64,000 bases of DNA from Nevskia soli DSM 19509 (lineage in GTDB: Bacteria > Pseudomonadota > Gammaproteobacteria > Nevskiales > Nevskiaceae). The stretch spans positions 1 through 64,000 of the forward strand of contig NZ_KL544000.1 of assembly GCF_000711955.1 (NCBI RefSeq), in the 5' to 3' direction. Made by a program: the position numbers and the translations under genes. The notes under the pieces are model-generated. The model saw only the letters and a list, made by a program, of their open reading frames with translations, was not told the origin of the DNA and searched no databases. This document shows, piece by piece, positions 35,010 to 42,769 of the stretch (the first letter of the stretch is position 1; every line of letters starts with the position of its first letter).

Positions 35010-37541
35010 ATGAGAAAGCACGCAAGCGCCCTGTTCCTCCTCGCAGCGCTGGTCGCCGCGCCGGCAACCCCGGGCGAAGCGGCGCCATCGTCCGGCCGCG
35101 GCCAAGCGCACCCGACGCTATGGCCGCAGGCACATAGCCGCGGCCTGGTCGACGCGGCGACCGAGCTGCGCGTGGCACAACTGCTCGCGCGCATGAGCCT
35201 GGAGGAGAAAGTCGGGCAGATGATCCAGGCCGACATCGCCAGCATCCGTCCTGAAGATCTGCGCGAGGTACCGTTGGGCTCGGTTCTGGCTGGTGGCAAC
35301 TCGCCGGCACTGGGTGCGGACGGCCCGCGCTCGCCGGCGCCGGCCTGGGTGGCGACGGCGCGCGCCTTCCGCGCCGTGTCGCTGGAGCCGCGACCGGGCC
35401 ACGAGCCCATCCCCGTGCTGTTCGGACTCGACGCGGTGCACGGCAACAGCCGCGTCGTCGGCGCCACCCTGTTTCCGCACAACATCGGTCTCGGCGCCGC
35501 GCACGACCCCGACCTGCTGCGCCGCATCGGCGCGGCCACCGCCGAGGAGACCGCGGCGAGCGGCATCGACTGGGCCTTCGGCCCGGCGCTGTCGGTGCCG
35601 CGCGACCTGCGCTGGGGTCGCCACTACGAGGGTTATGCCGAGGAGCCCAACCTGGTGCGGCTGTACGCCGACGCCATGGTACGCGGACTCCAGGGCGAGC
35701 CGGGTGCGCGGCCGGCGCTGCAAAACGGACACGTCGCGGCCTCGGCCAAGCATTTCCTGGCCGACGGCGGCACCCGTGGCGGCGTCGATCAAGGTGACGC
35801 CGACATCGGCGAAGCCGAACTGATCCGCGTCCACGCGCAGGGCTACCCGGTCGCGATCGAGGCCGGTGTGATGACGGTGATGGCCTCCTTCTCCAGCTGG
35901 CAGGGCGTGAAGATGCACGGCAACCGCAGCCTGCTGACCGACGTGTTGAAAGGCCGCTTCGGCTTCGAGGGCTTCGTCATCAGCGACTGGAACGCGCACG
36001 GCCAGGTGCCCGGCTGCAACAACGACAGCTGCGCCGCAGCCTTCAACGCCGGCATCGACATGCTGATGGCGCCGGACAGCTGGAGAACCCTGTACCGCAA
36101 CACCCTGGAGCAGGCGCGCGCCGGCGAAATCCCGCCGCAGCGCATCGACGACGCGGTGCGGCGCATCCTGCGCGTCAAGTTTGCGCTGGGCCTGTTTGAT
36201 CCGCAGCGCCCGTGGGAAGGGCGCGAGGGTGTGCTCGGCTCGCCGCAGCACCGCGCGCTGGCGCGCGAGGCAGTGCGGAAATCGCTGGTGCTGCTCAAGA
36301 ACGATGGCGGGGTGCTGCCGATCCGTTCCTCCGCGCGGGTACTGGTGGCCGGCTCCGGCGCCGACGACATTGGCCGCCAATGCGGCGGCTGGACTTTGTC
36401 GTGGCAGGGTACCGGCAACCGCAACAGCGACTTCCCCAACGGCCAGTCGATCTACGCCGGACTGCGCGAGGCGCTGGCGGCGGGCGGCGGCGCCGCCGAG
36501 CTGAGCGCGGACGGCCGCTATACGCAAAAGCCGGACGTCGCGGTGGTGGTGATCGGCGAGACGCCGTATGCCGAAGGCTGGGGCGATCTCAAGACCCTCG
36601 AGTACCAGCCCGGTGACAAGAGCGACCTGGCCCTGCTCAAGCGCCTCGTGGCGCAGGGCGTGCCGGTGGTGACGGTGTTCCTGTCCGGGCGCCCGCTGTG
36701 GGTCAATCCCGAGATCAACGCCTCCGACGCCTTCGTCGCCGCCTGGCTGCCGGGTTCCGAGGGCGGCGGCATCGCCGACGTGCTGGTGGGCGATGCGGCC
36801 GGCCGGCCGCGCTTCGAGTTCAGCGGAAAGCTGTCCTTCTCCTGGCCGCGCAACGCCGCACAGGCCGTGCTGAACCGCGACGCCAAACCCTATCGTCCGC
36901 AGTTCGCCTACGGCTATGGCTTGGGCTACCGCGACCATCGCGAGCAGCCGCTCTTGTCCGAGGTTTCCGGCGTGGCGCCCGAGGCCTTCAATTTCTCCAA
37001 CTATCTGGTACATGGCCGCGCCGCGGCGCCCTGGCAACTGGTGCTGCGCGGCGGCGGCCAGTCGCTGGACATCACCGCCGGCAGCAACAGCGGCGCGGTG
37101 ACGGGCCTGAGCATGCGCGCGGTGGATGCGGACGGCGTGCAGGAAGCAGGACGCGCACTGAGTTGGTCAGGGCAAGGCGAGGCCGCCGTCGCGGTCTCCG
37201 GTGGGCCGCTGGATATGCGCATGCTCACCAACGGCGACGCGACACTGAGCATCGCCTACCGTATCGACGAGCGGCCCAGCGCGCCGGTGCGTCTGGAGCT
37301 GGCATGCGGTCCCGGCTGCGGCGCGGCGGTCGATCTCACCGCTACGCTGGACGGTGCGGCCATTGGCGAGTGGCGCACGCTCAAGGTCCGCATGGCTTGC
37401 CTGCGCGACGCCGGTGCCGACGTGTCGAAGGTCACCGAACCGTTTGCGCTGAGCACGGCCGGACAGCTGCGGTTGTCGCTGAGCAGCGTGCAGCTGGCTT
37501 CCGATCCAGCCGGGGCGGTGTGTCCGCCAGCGGTGCACTGA
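35010..37541 (+). CDS. Secreted glycoside hydrolase family 3 (exo-beta-glucosidase/glucanase type)
   Basis: 843 residues. A signal peptide (1-25), a GH3 N-terminal barrel, then a GH3 C-terminal domain (about 410-640), and a further beta-rich extension (about 665-843) as in ExoP-type exo-1,3/1,4-beta-glucanases. Catalytic nucleophile Asp326 sits in GFVISDWNAHG. KHFLADGG at 247-254 and the catalytic-loop region QPGDKSDLALLK follow the family. It should release glucose from beta-glucans or cello-oligosaccharides in the periplasm or outside. It follows the antiporter remnant by 20 bp. Two Cys pairs (CNNDSC) may form a disulfide. Confidence 0.93.
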   Translation: MRKHASALFLLAALVAAPATPGEAAPSSGRGQAHPTLWPQAHSRGLVDAATELRVAQLLARMSLEEKVGQMIQADIASIRPEDLREVPLGSVLAGGNSPALGADGPRSPAPAWVATARAFRAVSLEPRPGHEPIPVLFGLDAVHGNSRVVGATLFPHNIGLGAAHDPDLLRRIGAATAEETAASGIDWAFGPALSVPRDLRWGRHYEGYAEEPNLVRLYADAMVRGLQGEPGARPALQNGHVAASAKHFLADGGTRGGVDQGDADIGEAELIRVHAQGYPVAIEAGVMTVMASFSSWQGVKMHGNRSLLTDVLKGRFGFEGFVISDWNAHGQVPGCNNDSCAAAFNAGIDMLMAPDSWRTLYRNTLEQARAGEIPPQRIDDAVRRILRVKFALGLFDPQRPWEGREGVLGSPQHRALAREAVRKSLVLLKNDGGVLPIRSSARVLVAGSGADDIGRQCGGWTLSWQGTGNRNSDFPNGQSIYAGLREALAAGGGAAELSADGRYTQKPDVAVVVIGETPYAEGWGDLKTLEYQPGDKSDLALLKRLVAQGVPVVTVFLSGRPLWVNPEINASDAFVAAWLPGSEGGGIADVLVGDAAGRPRFEFSGKLSFSWPRNAAQAVLNRDAKPYRPQFAYGYGLGYRDHREQPLLSEVSGVAPEAFNFSNYLVHGRAAAPWQLVLRGGGQSLDITAGSNSGAVTGLSMRAVDADGVQEAGRALSWSGQGEAAVAVSGGPLDMRMLTNGDATLSIAYRIDERPSAPVRLELACGPGCGAAVDLTATLDGAAIGEWRTLKVRMACLRDAGADVSKVTEPFALSTAGQLRLSLSSVQLASDPAGAVCPPAVH

Positions 37542-37573
37542 AGCTTCCCCTCCCGACAAAAGGAAGGGAAGCT
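37542..37573. terminator. Terminator-like hairpin between GH3 and halogenase genes
   Basis: AGCTTCCCCTCC-N8-GGAAGGGAAGCT is a 12-bp stem with one mismatch, lying between two convergent stop codons (37541 and 37582). There is no strong T-tract on either side. Confidence 0.55.
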
Positions 37574-37581
37574 GCGCCGCG

Positions 37582-39144
37582 CTAAACAGGCATCGTTGCC
37601 CGCGCATCGGCGCGCCGACAGAGCTGCTCCACTAGCGCGCGGTGGGTCGGCAGATCCACCAGCGCCCGTTCCGAAACTTGGCGGATGTTGCGGAATTCCT
37701 GTCGCGCCGCCTCCTGGCGCGGGTAGCAGGCGCGGCTGGCGGACAGATCGGTCGGATACTCCATGCCGTACAACACGAACTGCCAGCTTGCCGGCAGGTA
37801 CATCTCCAAATCAGCAATGAAGTCCAGCCGCTGCGGCGGACGGCAACGCCACATCGCCAGCTTGTCGCGCAGCGTAGCGGGGATCGTGGAGGGATCGGTG
37901 TTGTCGATCCAGAAGGCATGGTCGTGGCGCTGCGTCAGGCAGTAGTGCATCTTGACGAAGTCGAAGATGCGCTCGTAGCGCGCCTGCATCAGCGCGTTGA
38001 ATTGCCGCGCCACCGGTTCCATCGCGCCGTCGAACGGGAACAGGTAGGCGATCAGGTAGGCCGCGGTTTCGATCAGGCCGATGCCTGAGGATTCCAGCGG
38101 CTCGACGAAGCCGCCCGACAAGCCCACCGCCACGCAGTTCTTCAGCCACTGCGTCTGCCGGTAGCCGACCTTGAGCTTGAGTTGCCGCGCGGAAAGCTGC
38201 GCGCAAGCCGGGCCGATGTATTCGCGCAGAACCTGCTCCGCGCGGCTGTCGTCGGTGTGCCGCGAAGAATAGACGTAGCCGACGCCGCGCCGCGCCTGCA
38301 GGCCGATGTCCCAGGTCCAGCCCGCTTCGTGCGCGGTGGCGATGGTATAGGACGGGATCGGCGTGTCGGGCCTCTCGTAGGGCACCTGGATGGCCAAGGC
38401 GCGGTCGACGAACAGCACGTCGTTCATGTCGCGATACGGCACTCCCAGCGCGTCACCGATCAGCGCCGCGCGGAAGCCGCTGCAGTCGATGTACAGGTCG
38501 GCGCGCAGCGCGCCGTGCTCGCGCGTGTGCACCGCGTCGATGGCGCCGTCCTCGCCCAGCTGCACCCGCTCCACCGTGCCGAGCAGGTGCTCCACGCCCA
38601 GGCTCTTGCCGTGCTCGCACAACAGTCCGGCGAAGCGCGCCGCGTCGAAATGGTAGGCGTAGTTGAGCGGCCCGAGAAAATCCGCGTCGCCCGGCCGCTT
38701 CGGCGCGTGCGCGGCATCGGCCACCCGCTTCTGCAGGGTGGCGCTTTCCGCAAACGCTACGCCCGGCCCGGCGGCACCCAGCAGCCAGTAAGGCAGCAGC
38801 TCCGGGCCTGCGCTGCGCTGGCTGGGCAGGCTGAAGGGATGGAAGTAGTGGTCCGGACCCGGCGCGCCGCGCGGCCGCACCCAGTGATCGAAGCGGATGC
38901 CTTGCTTGAACGTACCCAAGCTGCCGCGCAGGAAGCGCGCCTCGTCGATGCCGATCGCCGCGAGCGTACCCTTGATCGAGGGGAAGGTGCCCTCGCCGAC
39001 GCCGATGATGCCGATCTCGCTCGACTCCACGAGAGCGATGCGCACGCCCTGCTGCGCCGTGCCGAGATGGCGCGCCAGGAACGTCGCGGTAAGCCACCCC
39101 GCTGTACCGCCCCCGACGATCAGGACCCTGCGTATTGCCGGCAT
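37582..39144 (-). CDS. Tryptophan halogenase-like flavoprotein
   Basis: 520 residues of the flavin-dependent halogenase family. VLIVGGGTAGWLTA (8-20) binds FAD, Lys80 in GTFKQGIRF corresponds to the catalytic Lys of PrnA-type enzymes, and WTWDIG (276-281) resembles the WxWxIP monooxygenase-blocking motif. Relatives occur in carbohydrate TonB-receptor loci of Caulobacter and Xanthomonas types, where no halogenated product is known. The LacI-type operator at 39190 precedes it. No flavin reductase gene is nearby. Confidence 0.88.
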   Translation of the reverse strand: MPAIRRVLIVGGGTAGWLTATFLARHLGTAQQGVRIALVESSEIGIIGVGEGTFPSIKGTLAAIGIDEARFLRGSLGTFKQGIRFDHWVRPRGAPGPDHYFHPFSLPSQRSAGPELLPYWLLGAAGPGVAFAESATLQKRVADAAHAPKRPGDADFLGPLNYAYHFDAARFAGLLCEHGKSLGVEHLLGTVERVQLGEDGAIDAVHTREHGALRADLYIDCSGFRAALIGDALGVPYRDMNDVLFVDRALAIQVPYERPDTPIPSYTIATAHEAGWTWDIGLQARRGVGYVYSSRHTDDSRAEQVLREYIGPACAQLSARQLKLKVGYRQTQWLKNCVAVGLSGGFVEPLESSGIGLIETAAYLIAYLFPFDGAMEPVARQFNALMQARYERIFDFVKMHYCLTQRHDHAFWIDNTDPSTIPATLRDKLAMWRCRPPQRLDFIADLEMYLPASWQFVLYGMEYPTDLSASRACYPRQEAARQEFRNIRQVSERALVDLPTHRALVEQLCRRADARATMPV

Positions 39145-39189
39145 ATTGGTCTCCTCCCGGACCCTATCTTAACGCTACGGCGAGTCCGA

Positions 39190-39205
39190 TTGATAGCGCT
39201 GTCAA
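39190..39205. promoter_or_regulatory. LacI-type operator upstream of the halogenase gene
   Basis: TTGATAGCGCTGTCAA differs by one base from the glk-site core. It lies 46 bp upstream of the halogenase start and overlaps the last codons of the symporter gene, so the halogenase has its own regulated promoter. Confidence 0.75.
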
Positions 39206-40632
39206 TCGCTCGTCCAGCCATGTCCATGCGCGCCGGCGCGCCGCGCGGCCAGCGCATCGAGGATGCGGCGGTGCTCGGCCTGGTCGAGGCCGTAACCTCG
39301 CATCAGAAGCATTGACATTGCCATGCCGAGCGCCGGGATGAGGCCCAGGCTGGCGCGGATCGCCTCGACCGCGCCGACGTTCTGCGCCTGGTTGGCGACG
39401 AAGCCGGCACCATCGAGCAGCACACCGGCGGCAAAGGCGGACAGGCCCATCGCCAGCTTCTGGGTCAGCGAAGCGACCCCGAACACCTTGGCCTCGTCAC
39501 GCCGTCCGAAGCGCCATTCGCTGTACTCCACCGTGTCGGGCAGCATGGCCCAGAAGCAGACGCCGTGTCCGGTGGTGCCGACCGCGAACGCGCCCAGCAG
39601 GGCCACGGCGCAGGCCGGTTGCAGTGCCGCCGGCAGGTGCAGAGCCAGGGCACAGACCAGGCTCAGGAGGCAGGCGTACTGCCAGACAGCACGCTTGCCG
39701 CCGCGGCGGATCAGGCGCACCCACAGCGGCACGCTGAGCAGGCTCAGCGCCGCGAACAGCGGCAGGGCATAAGGCGCCAGGCCGGTGTCGCCGAGCACGT
39801 ACTTGAGGAAGTACATGGTGTTGCGGATGTGCATGGTCTGCGCGAAAGCCATGGCGAACCGCGCCGCCAGCAGGCGCAGCAGAGGCGCGTTGCCGCCGAC
39901 CGCATGAAGGAAAGCACGGATTTCCGGCAGTGGCCTGAGTCGCGTCTCGGTGCTGCCGCGGTCCTCGTCGTCCGGTTCGCGCACCGCGGCGAAGCACCAC
40001 AGCAAGGTGGCGGTGGCGAGGATGCCGACGATTGCCGCCGCCGAGGCGTAGGCGGCGCGGCCCAGGGTCGGGGCCAGTTCCTGCGCCAGCGCCGGCATCA
40101 GCCAGGCCACCGCGATGCCGCCGGCGAAGGCGCACTGCATGCGTAGTCCCGACAGCGTGGTGCGCATCGCACTGTCGCGCGTCATCGCAGCGGACAGGGT
40201 GGCGTAGGGGATGGCCAGGGTGTTGTACAGGGTGCGCACCAGCAGCTGGGTGGCGAGGGCGTAGCCGAACAGAGCCGGTTGCGGCAGCCGCGGCGCCGAG
40301 AAGGCGAGGACGAAGGCCAGCGCCAGCGGCACCGAACCGAACAGCAGGAACGGCCGGTAGCGCCCCCAGCGCGTGCGGCTGCGGTCGGCGACCAGGCCCA
40401 GCAGCGGGTCGGAGATGCCGTCCCAGACCGAGGCGAGCAGGAAGGCCATGCCGGCCCAAGCCGCCGGCACGCCGAGCACGTCGGTGTGGAAGTAGACCAG
40501 GAACAGGCCTAGCCCTTGCCAGTAGAGGTTAAGGCCGAAGTCACCGACGGCGAAGCCGAGGGCCGCGCCCGGTGCCAGGCCGTCCTCCCGTCTGCGCTCC
40601 TCCGTCCGCAGCCCTTTTTCCGGATGCTGCAT
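39202..40632 (-). CDS. GPH-family (MelB-like) sugar:cation symporter
   Basis: 476 residues, 12 TM. GFAVGDFGLNLYWQGLGLFLVYFHTDVLGV near 28-58 and DGISDPLLGLVADRSRTRWGRYRPFLLFG near 71-99 are the glycoside-pentoside-hexuronide signature, and PYATLSAAMTRD near 142-153 is also conserved. It should import a di- or oligoglycoside into the cytoplasm. Divergent from the lacI-type gene, with an operator between them. Together with the outer-membrane receptor it completes a trans-envelope uptake route. Confidence 0.9.
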   Translation of the reverse strand: MQHPEKGLRTEERRREDGLAPGAALGFAVGDFGLNLYWQGLGLFLVYFHTDVLGVPAAWAGMAFLLASVWDGISDPLLGLVADRSRTRWGRYRPFLLFGSVPLALAFVLAFSAPRLPQPALFGYALATQLLVRTLYNTLAIPYATLSAAMTRDSAMRTTLSGLRMQCAFAGGIAVAWLMPALAQELAPTLGRAAYASAAAIVGILATATLLWCFAAVREPDDEDRGSTETRLRPLPEIRAFLHAVGGNAPLLRLLAARFAMAFAQTMHIRNTMYFLKYVLGDTGLAPYALPLFAALSLLSVPLWVRLIRRGGKRAVWQYACLLSLVCALALHLPAALQPACAVALLGAFAVGTTGHGVCFWAMLPDTVEYSEWRFGRRDEAKVFGVASLTQKLAMGLSAFAAGVLLDGAGFVANQAQNVGAVEAIRASLGLIPALGMAMSMLLMRGYGLDQAEHRRILDALAARRAGAHGHGWTSD

Positions 40633-40662
40633 GCCGCCCGCCTTTTGTGGAAATGCCCCGCG

Positions 40663-40678
40663 TTGGCAGCGCTATCAT
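40663..40678. promoter_or_regulatory. LacI-type operator between symporter and lacI genes
   Basis: TTGGCAGCGCTATCAT keeps the CAGCGCT core with weaker flanks (three changes from the glk site). It lies 31 bp upstream of the symporter start and 45 bp upstream of the regulator start, so it could control both directions, including autoregulation. Confidence 0.65.
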
Positions 40679-40722
40679 ACGCAGGCAGCCAGCGGCGCTG
40701 CGCCAGCCAGGACCGAAACAGA

Positions 40723-41826
40723 ATGCGCAAACGCAACCCCCCGGCCCGACCGCAGCCCAGCTTGCCGGCGCGCCAGCCGACCATGATGGACGTGGCGCAG
40801 TTGGCCGGGGTGTCGATGAAGACCGTGTCGCGGGTGGTGAACAAGGAGCCCAACGTCCGCAATGAGGTGCGCGAGCGTGTCACGCGCGCCGCCACCGCCC
40901 TCGGCTACCAGCCGAATTTCTCGGCACGCAGTCTGGCAGGCGAGCGCTCGTTCCTGATCGGCTACTTGTTCGGCGATCCGGGCGGCGACTACGCGCACCG
41001 CGTCGAGGTCAGCATCCTCAACCGCTGTCGTGGTGCCGGCTATCACCTGCTGGTGGAGCAGCTCGACGACGCGGCCGCGGACGTTGCCGAGCGCACTGCC
41101 GCGCTGGTCTCGCAGCTGCGCCTGGACGGTGTGATCCTCACCGCCCCGATCACCGACAATGCCGAGGTGCTGCGCGTGCTGGATGAAGCCAGGGTGCCGT
41201 ATGTGCGGATCGCCCCGGATGCCGAGTCGGACCGTTCGCCGGCGGTGTGCATCGACGACATGCGTGCGGCCCAGGAATTGACCGAGCACGTGATTGGGCT
41301 TGGCCATCGGCGCATTGGCTTCATCAAGGGCGATCCCAAGCATGCAGCGGCGCGCCTGCGCCTGCGCGGCTTCCGCCGTGCCATGAGCGCCCACAAGCTG
41401 GAGGTGGCCGAGCAGCTGCTCGAGCAAGGCTCGTTTTCTTACGCCTCGGGGCTCGATTGCGCGCGGCGGTTGCTGCACCGGCGCCCGCGGCCCACGGCGA
41501 TCATCGCCAGCAACGATGACATGGCGGCCGCGGTGATCGCGGTGGCACACGAGATGGGCCTGCATGTGCCGGAGGAGCTTTCGGTGGTCGGCTTCGACGA
41601 CGCGCCGATCGCGCAAGTGGTGTGGCCGGCGCTGACCACGGTGCGACAGCCGATCCCGCTGATGGCGGAGGCGGCGACCGACATGCTGCTGGCGCGGCTG
41701 GCGCCGCGCGGCGGCGGTGCCTGGCCCAGCCCGATGCCGCGGCGCGAACTCGACTACGAGCTCAAAGTGCGCCAGTCGGCGGCGCCGTTGGGCGGCTACC
41801 GCCGGCGTGGCGCCGCAGGCAACTGA
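40723..41826 (+). CDS. LacI/GalR-family transcriptional repressor of the carbohydrate island
   Basis: 367 residues. The DNA-binding domain (MMDVAQLAGVSMKTVSRVVNKEPNVRNEVRERV, about 21-53) with the hinge helix FSARSLAGER is typical. A periplasmic-binding-protein-like sensor follows (FLIGYLFGDPG, DGVILTAPI, SVVGFDDAPIAQVVWPALTTVRQP). It probably binds the CAGCGCTG palindromes at 29068, 30165, 39190 and 40663 until a sugar inducer binds. A 20-residue Arg/Pro-rich leader precedes the HTH. Confidence 0.93.
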   Translation: MRKRNPPARPQPSLPARQPTMMDVAQLAGVSMKTVSRVVNKEPNVRNEVRERVTRAATALGYQPNFSARSLAGERSFLIGYLFGDPGGDYAHRVEVSILNRCRGAGYHLLVEQLDDAAADVAERTAALVSQLRLDGVILTAPITDNAEVLRVLDEARVPYVRIAPDAESDRSPAVCIDDMRAAQELTEHVIGLGHRRIGFIKGDPKHAAARLRLRGFRRAMSAHKLEVAEQLLEQGSFSYASGLDCARRLLHRRPRPTAIIASNDDMAAAVIAVAHEMGLHVPEELSVVGFDDAPIAQVVWPALTTVRQPIPLMAEAATDMLLARLAPRGGGAWPSPMPRRELDYELKVRQSAAPLGGYRRRGAAGN

Positions 41827-41992
41827 CCCTGCCGCACCGTGAGCAATGGCGCCATGAAGCTTCTCATGGCATCGATGTGGCGGGAGGCTCCCGAGTGACG
41901 TCGTCGCCGTTCCGTAGCGGATATCGCAAGCTGCTTGGTGCCCTTTGCGCCGCCGCCTTCAAGCAGGGCCTGCGCGATTGAGGCAATCCCGG

Positions 41993-42025
41993 GCAAGGGC
42001 GCGCATCCGCCGCGCGCGCCCTTGC
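41993..42025. terminator. GC-rich hairpin after the lacI-type gene
   Basis: GCAAGGGCGCGC-N9-GCGCGCCCTTGC is a perfect 12-bp stem in the 256-bp gap before the response regulator. No T-tract follows, so its role as a terminator is uncertain. Confidence 0.45.
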
Positions 42026-42082
42026 ATCGGCGGGAGGCTTGCCACACAGTAAGGTCCGCCCACGTCATCCAGCCAGGATTCC

Positions 42083-42769
42083 ATGAAGATCGTCGTCGCC
42101 GACGACCATCCGCTGTTCCGCAGCGCCATCGTGCATGCCCTGCGCGGGATCACCGGCGGCGTCATGCCGGTGGAGGCTTCCAGTCTGCGCACGCTGGAAG
42201 AAGCGGTACGCACCCATGCGGATGCCGATCTGGTGCTGCTCGACCTGCATATGCCCGGCGCGCGCGGCTTCTCCTCGCTGGTGTTCCTGCGCGGCGAGCG
42301 TCCCGAGGTGCCGGTCGTCGTCATCTCCTCCAACGATCATCCGCGCACCATCCGCCGCGCCCAGCAGTTCGGTGCCGCCGGCTTCATCCCCAAGTCGGCG
42401 CCGGTCGAGCGCATGCTGGAAGCGATCCGGACGGTGATGGCGGGCGGCATCTGGTTCCCGCCGCTCGAGGCCGAGCGCAGCGAGGAAGACGCGCAGCTCG
42501 CCGCGCGCCTGGCGCAGCTCACGCCGCAGCAGGTCCGTGTGCTGATGTGCCTGGCCGATGGCCTGCTCAACAAGCAGATCGCCTACGAGCTCGGCCTCAC
42601 CGAAAACACGGTAAAGGTCCATGTCACCGCCATCCTGCGCAAGCTCGAATGCCACAGCCGCACCCAGGCGGCGGTGCTGGTCAAGTCGCTGGAGCCGGAC
42701 CCGCCGCCGGAGCGCGAGCCGGACGCCTCAGATGCCGCCGGCGACATGCCGGTTGATGAGCGCCCGTAA
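42083..42769 (+). CDS. NarL/FixJ-family response regulator
   Basis: 228 residues. Receiver domain with Asp7, Asp8, phosphoacceptor Asp54 (VLLDLHMPG) and Lys104. LuxR-type HTH at about 147-211 (LTPQQVRVLMCLADGLLNKQIAYELGLTENTVKVHVTAILRKL). It converges on the hybrid kinase gene with a 42-bp tail overlap. Its likely kinase is that neighbour, and its likely target is dctA. The pairing recalls DctS/DctR of Rhodobacter, which also uses a FixJ-type regulator. Confidence 0.92.
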   Translation: MKIVVADDHPLFRSAIVHALRGITGGVMPVEASSLRTLEEAVRTHADADLVLLDLHMPGARGFSSLVFLRGERPEVPVVVISSNDHPRTIRRAQQFGAAGFIPKSAPVERMLEAIRTVMAGGIWFPPLEAERSEEDAQLAARLAQLTPQQVRVLMCLADGLLNKQIAYELGLTENTVKVHVTAILRKLECHSRTQAAVLVKSLEPDPPPEREPDASDAAGDMPVDERP

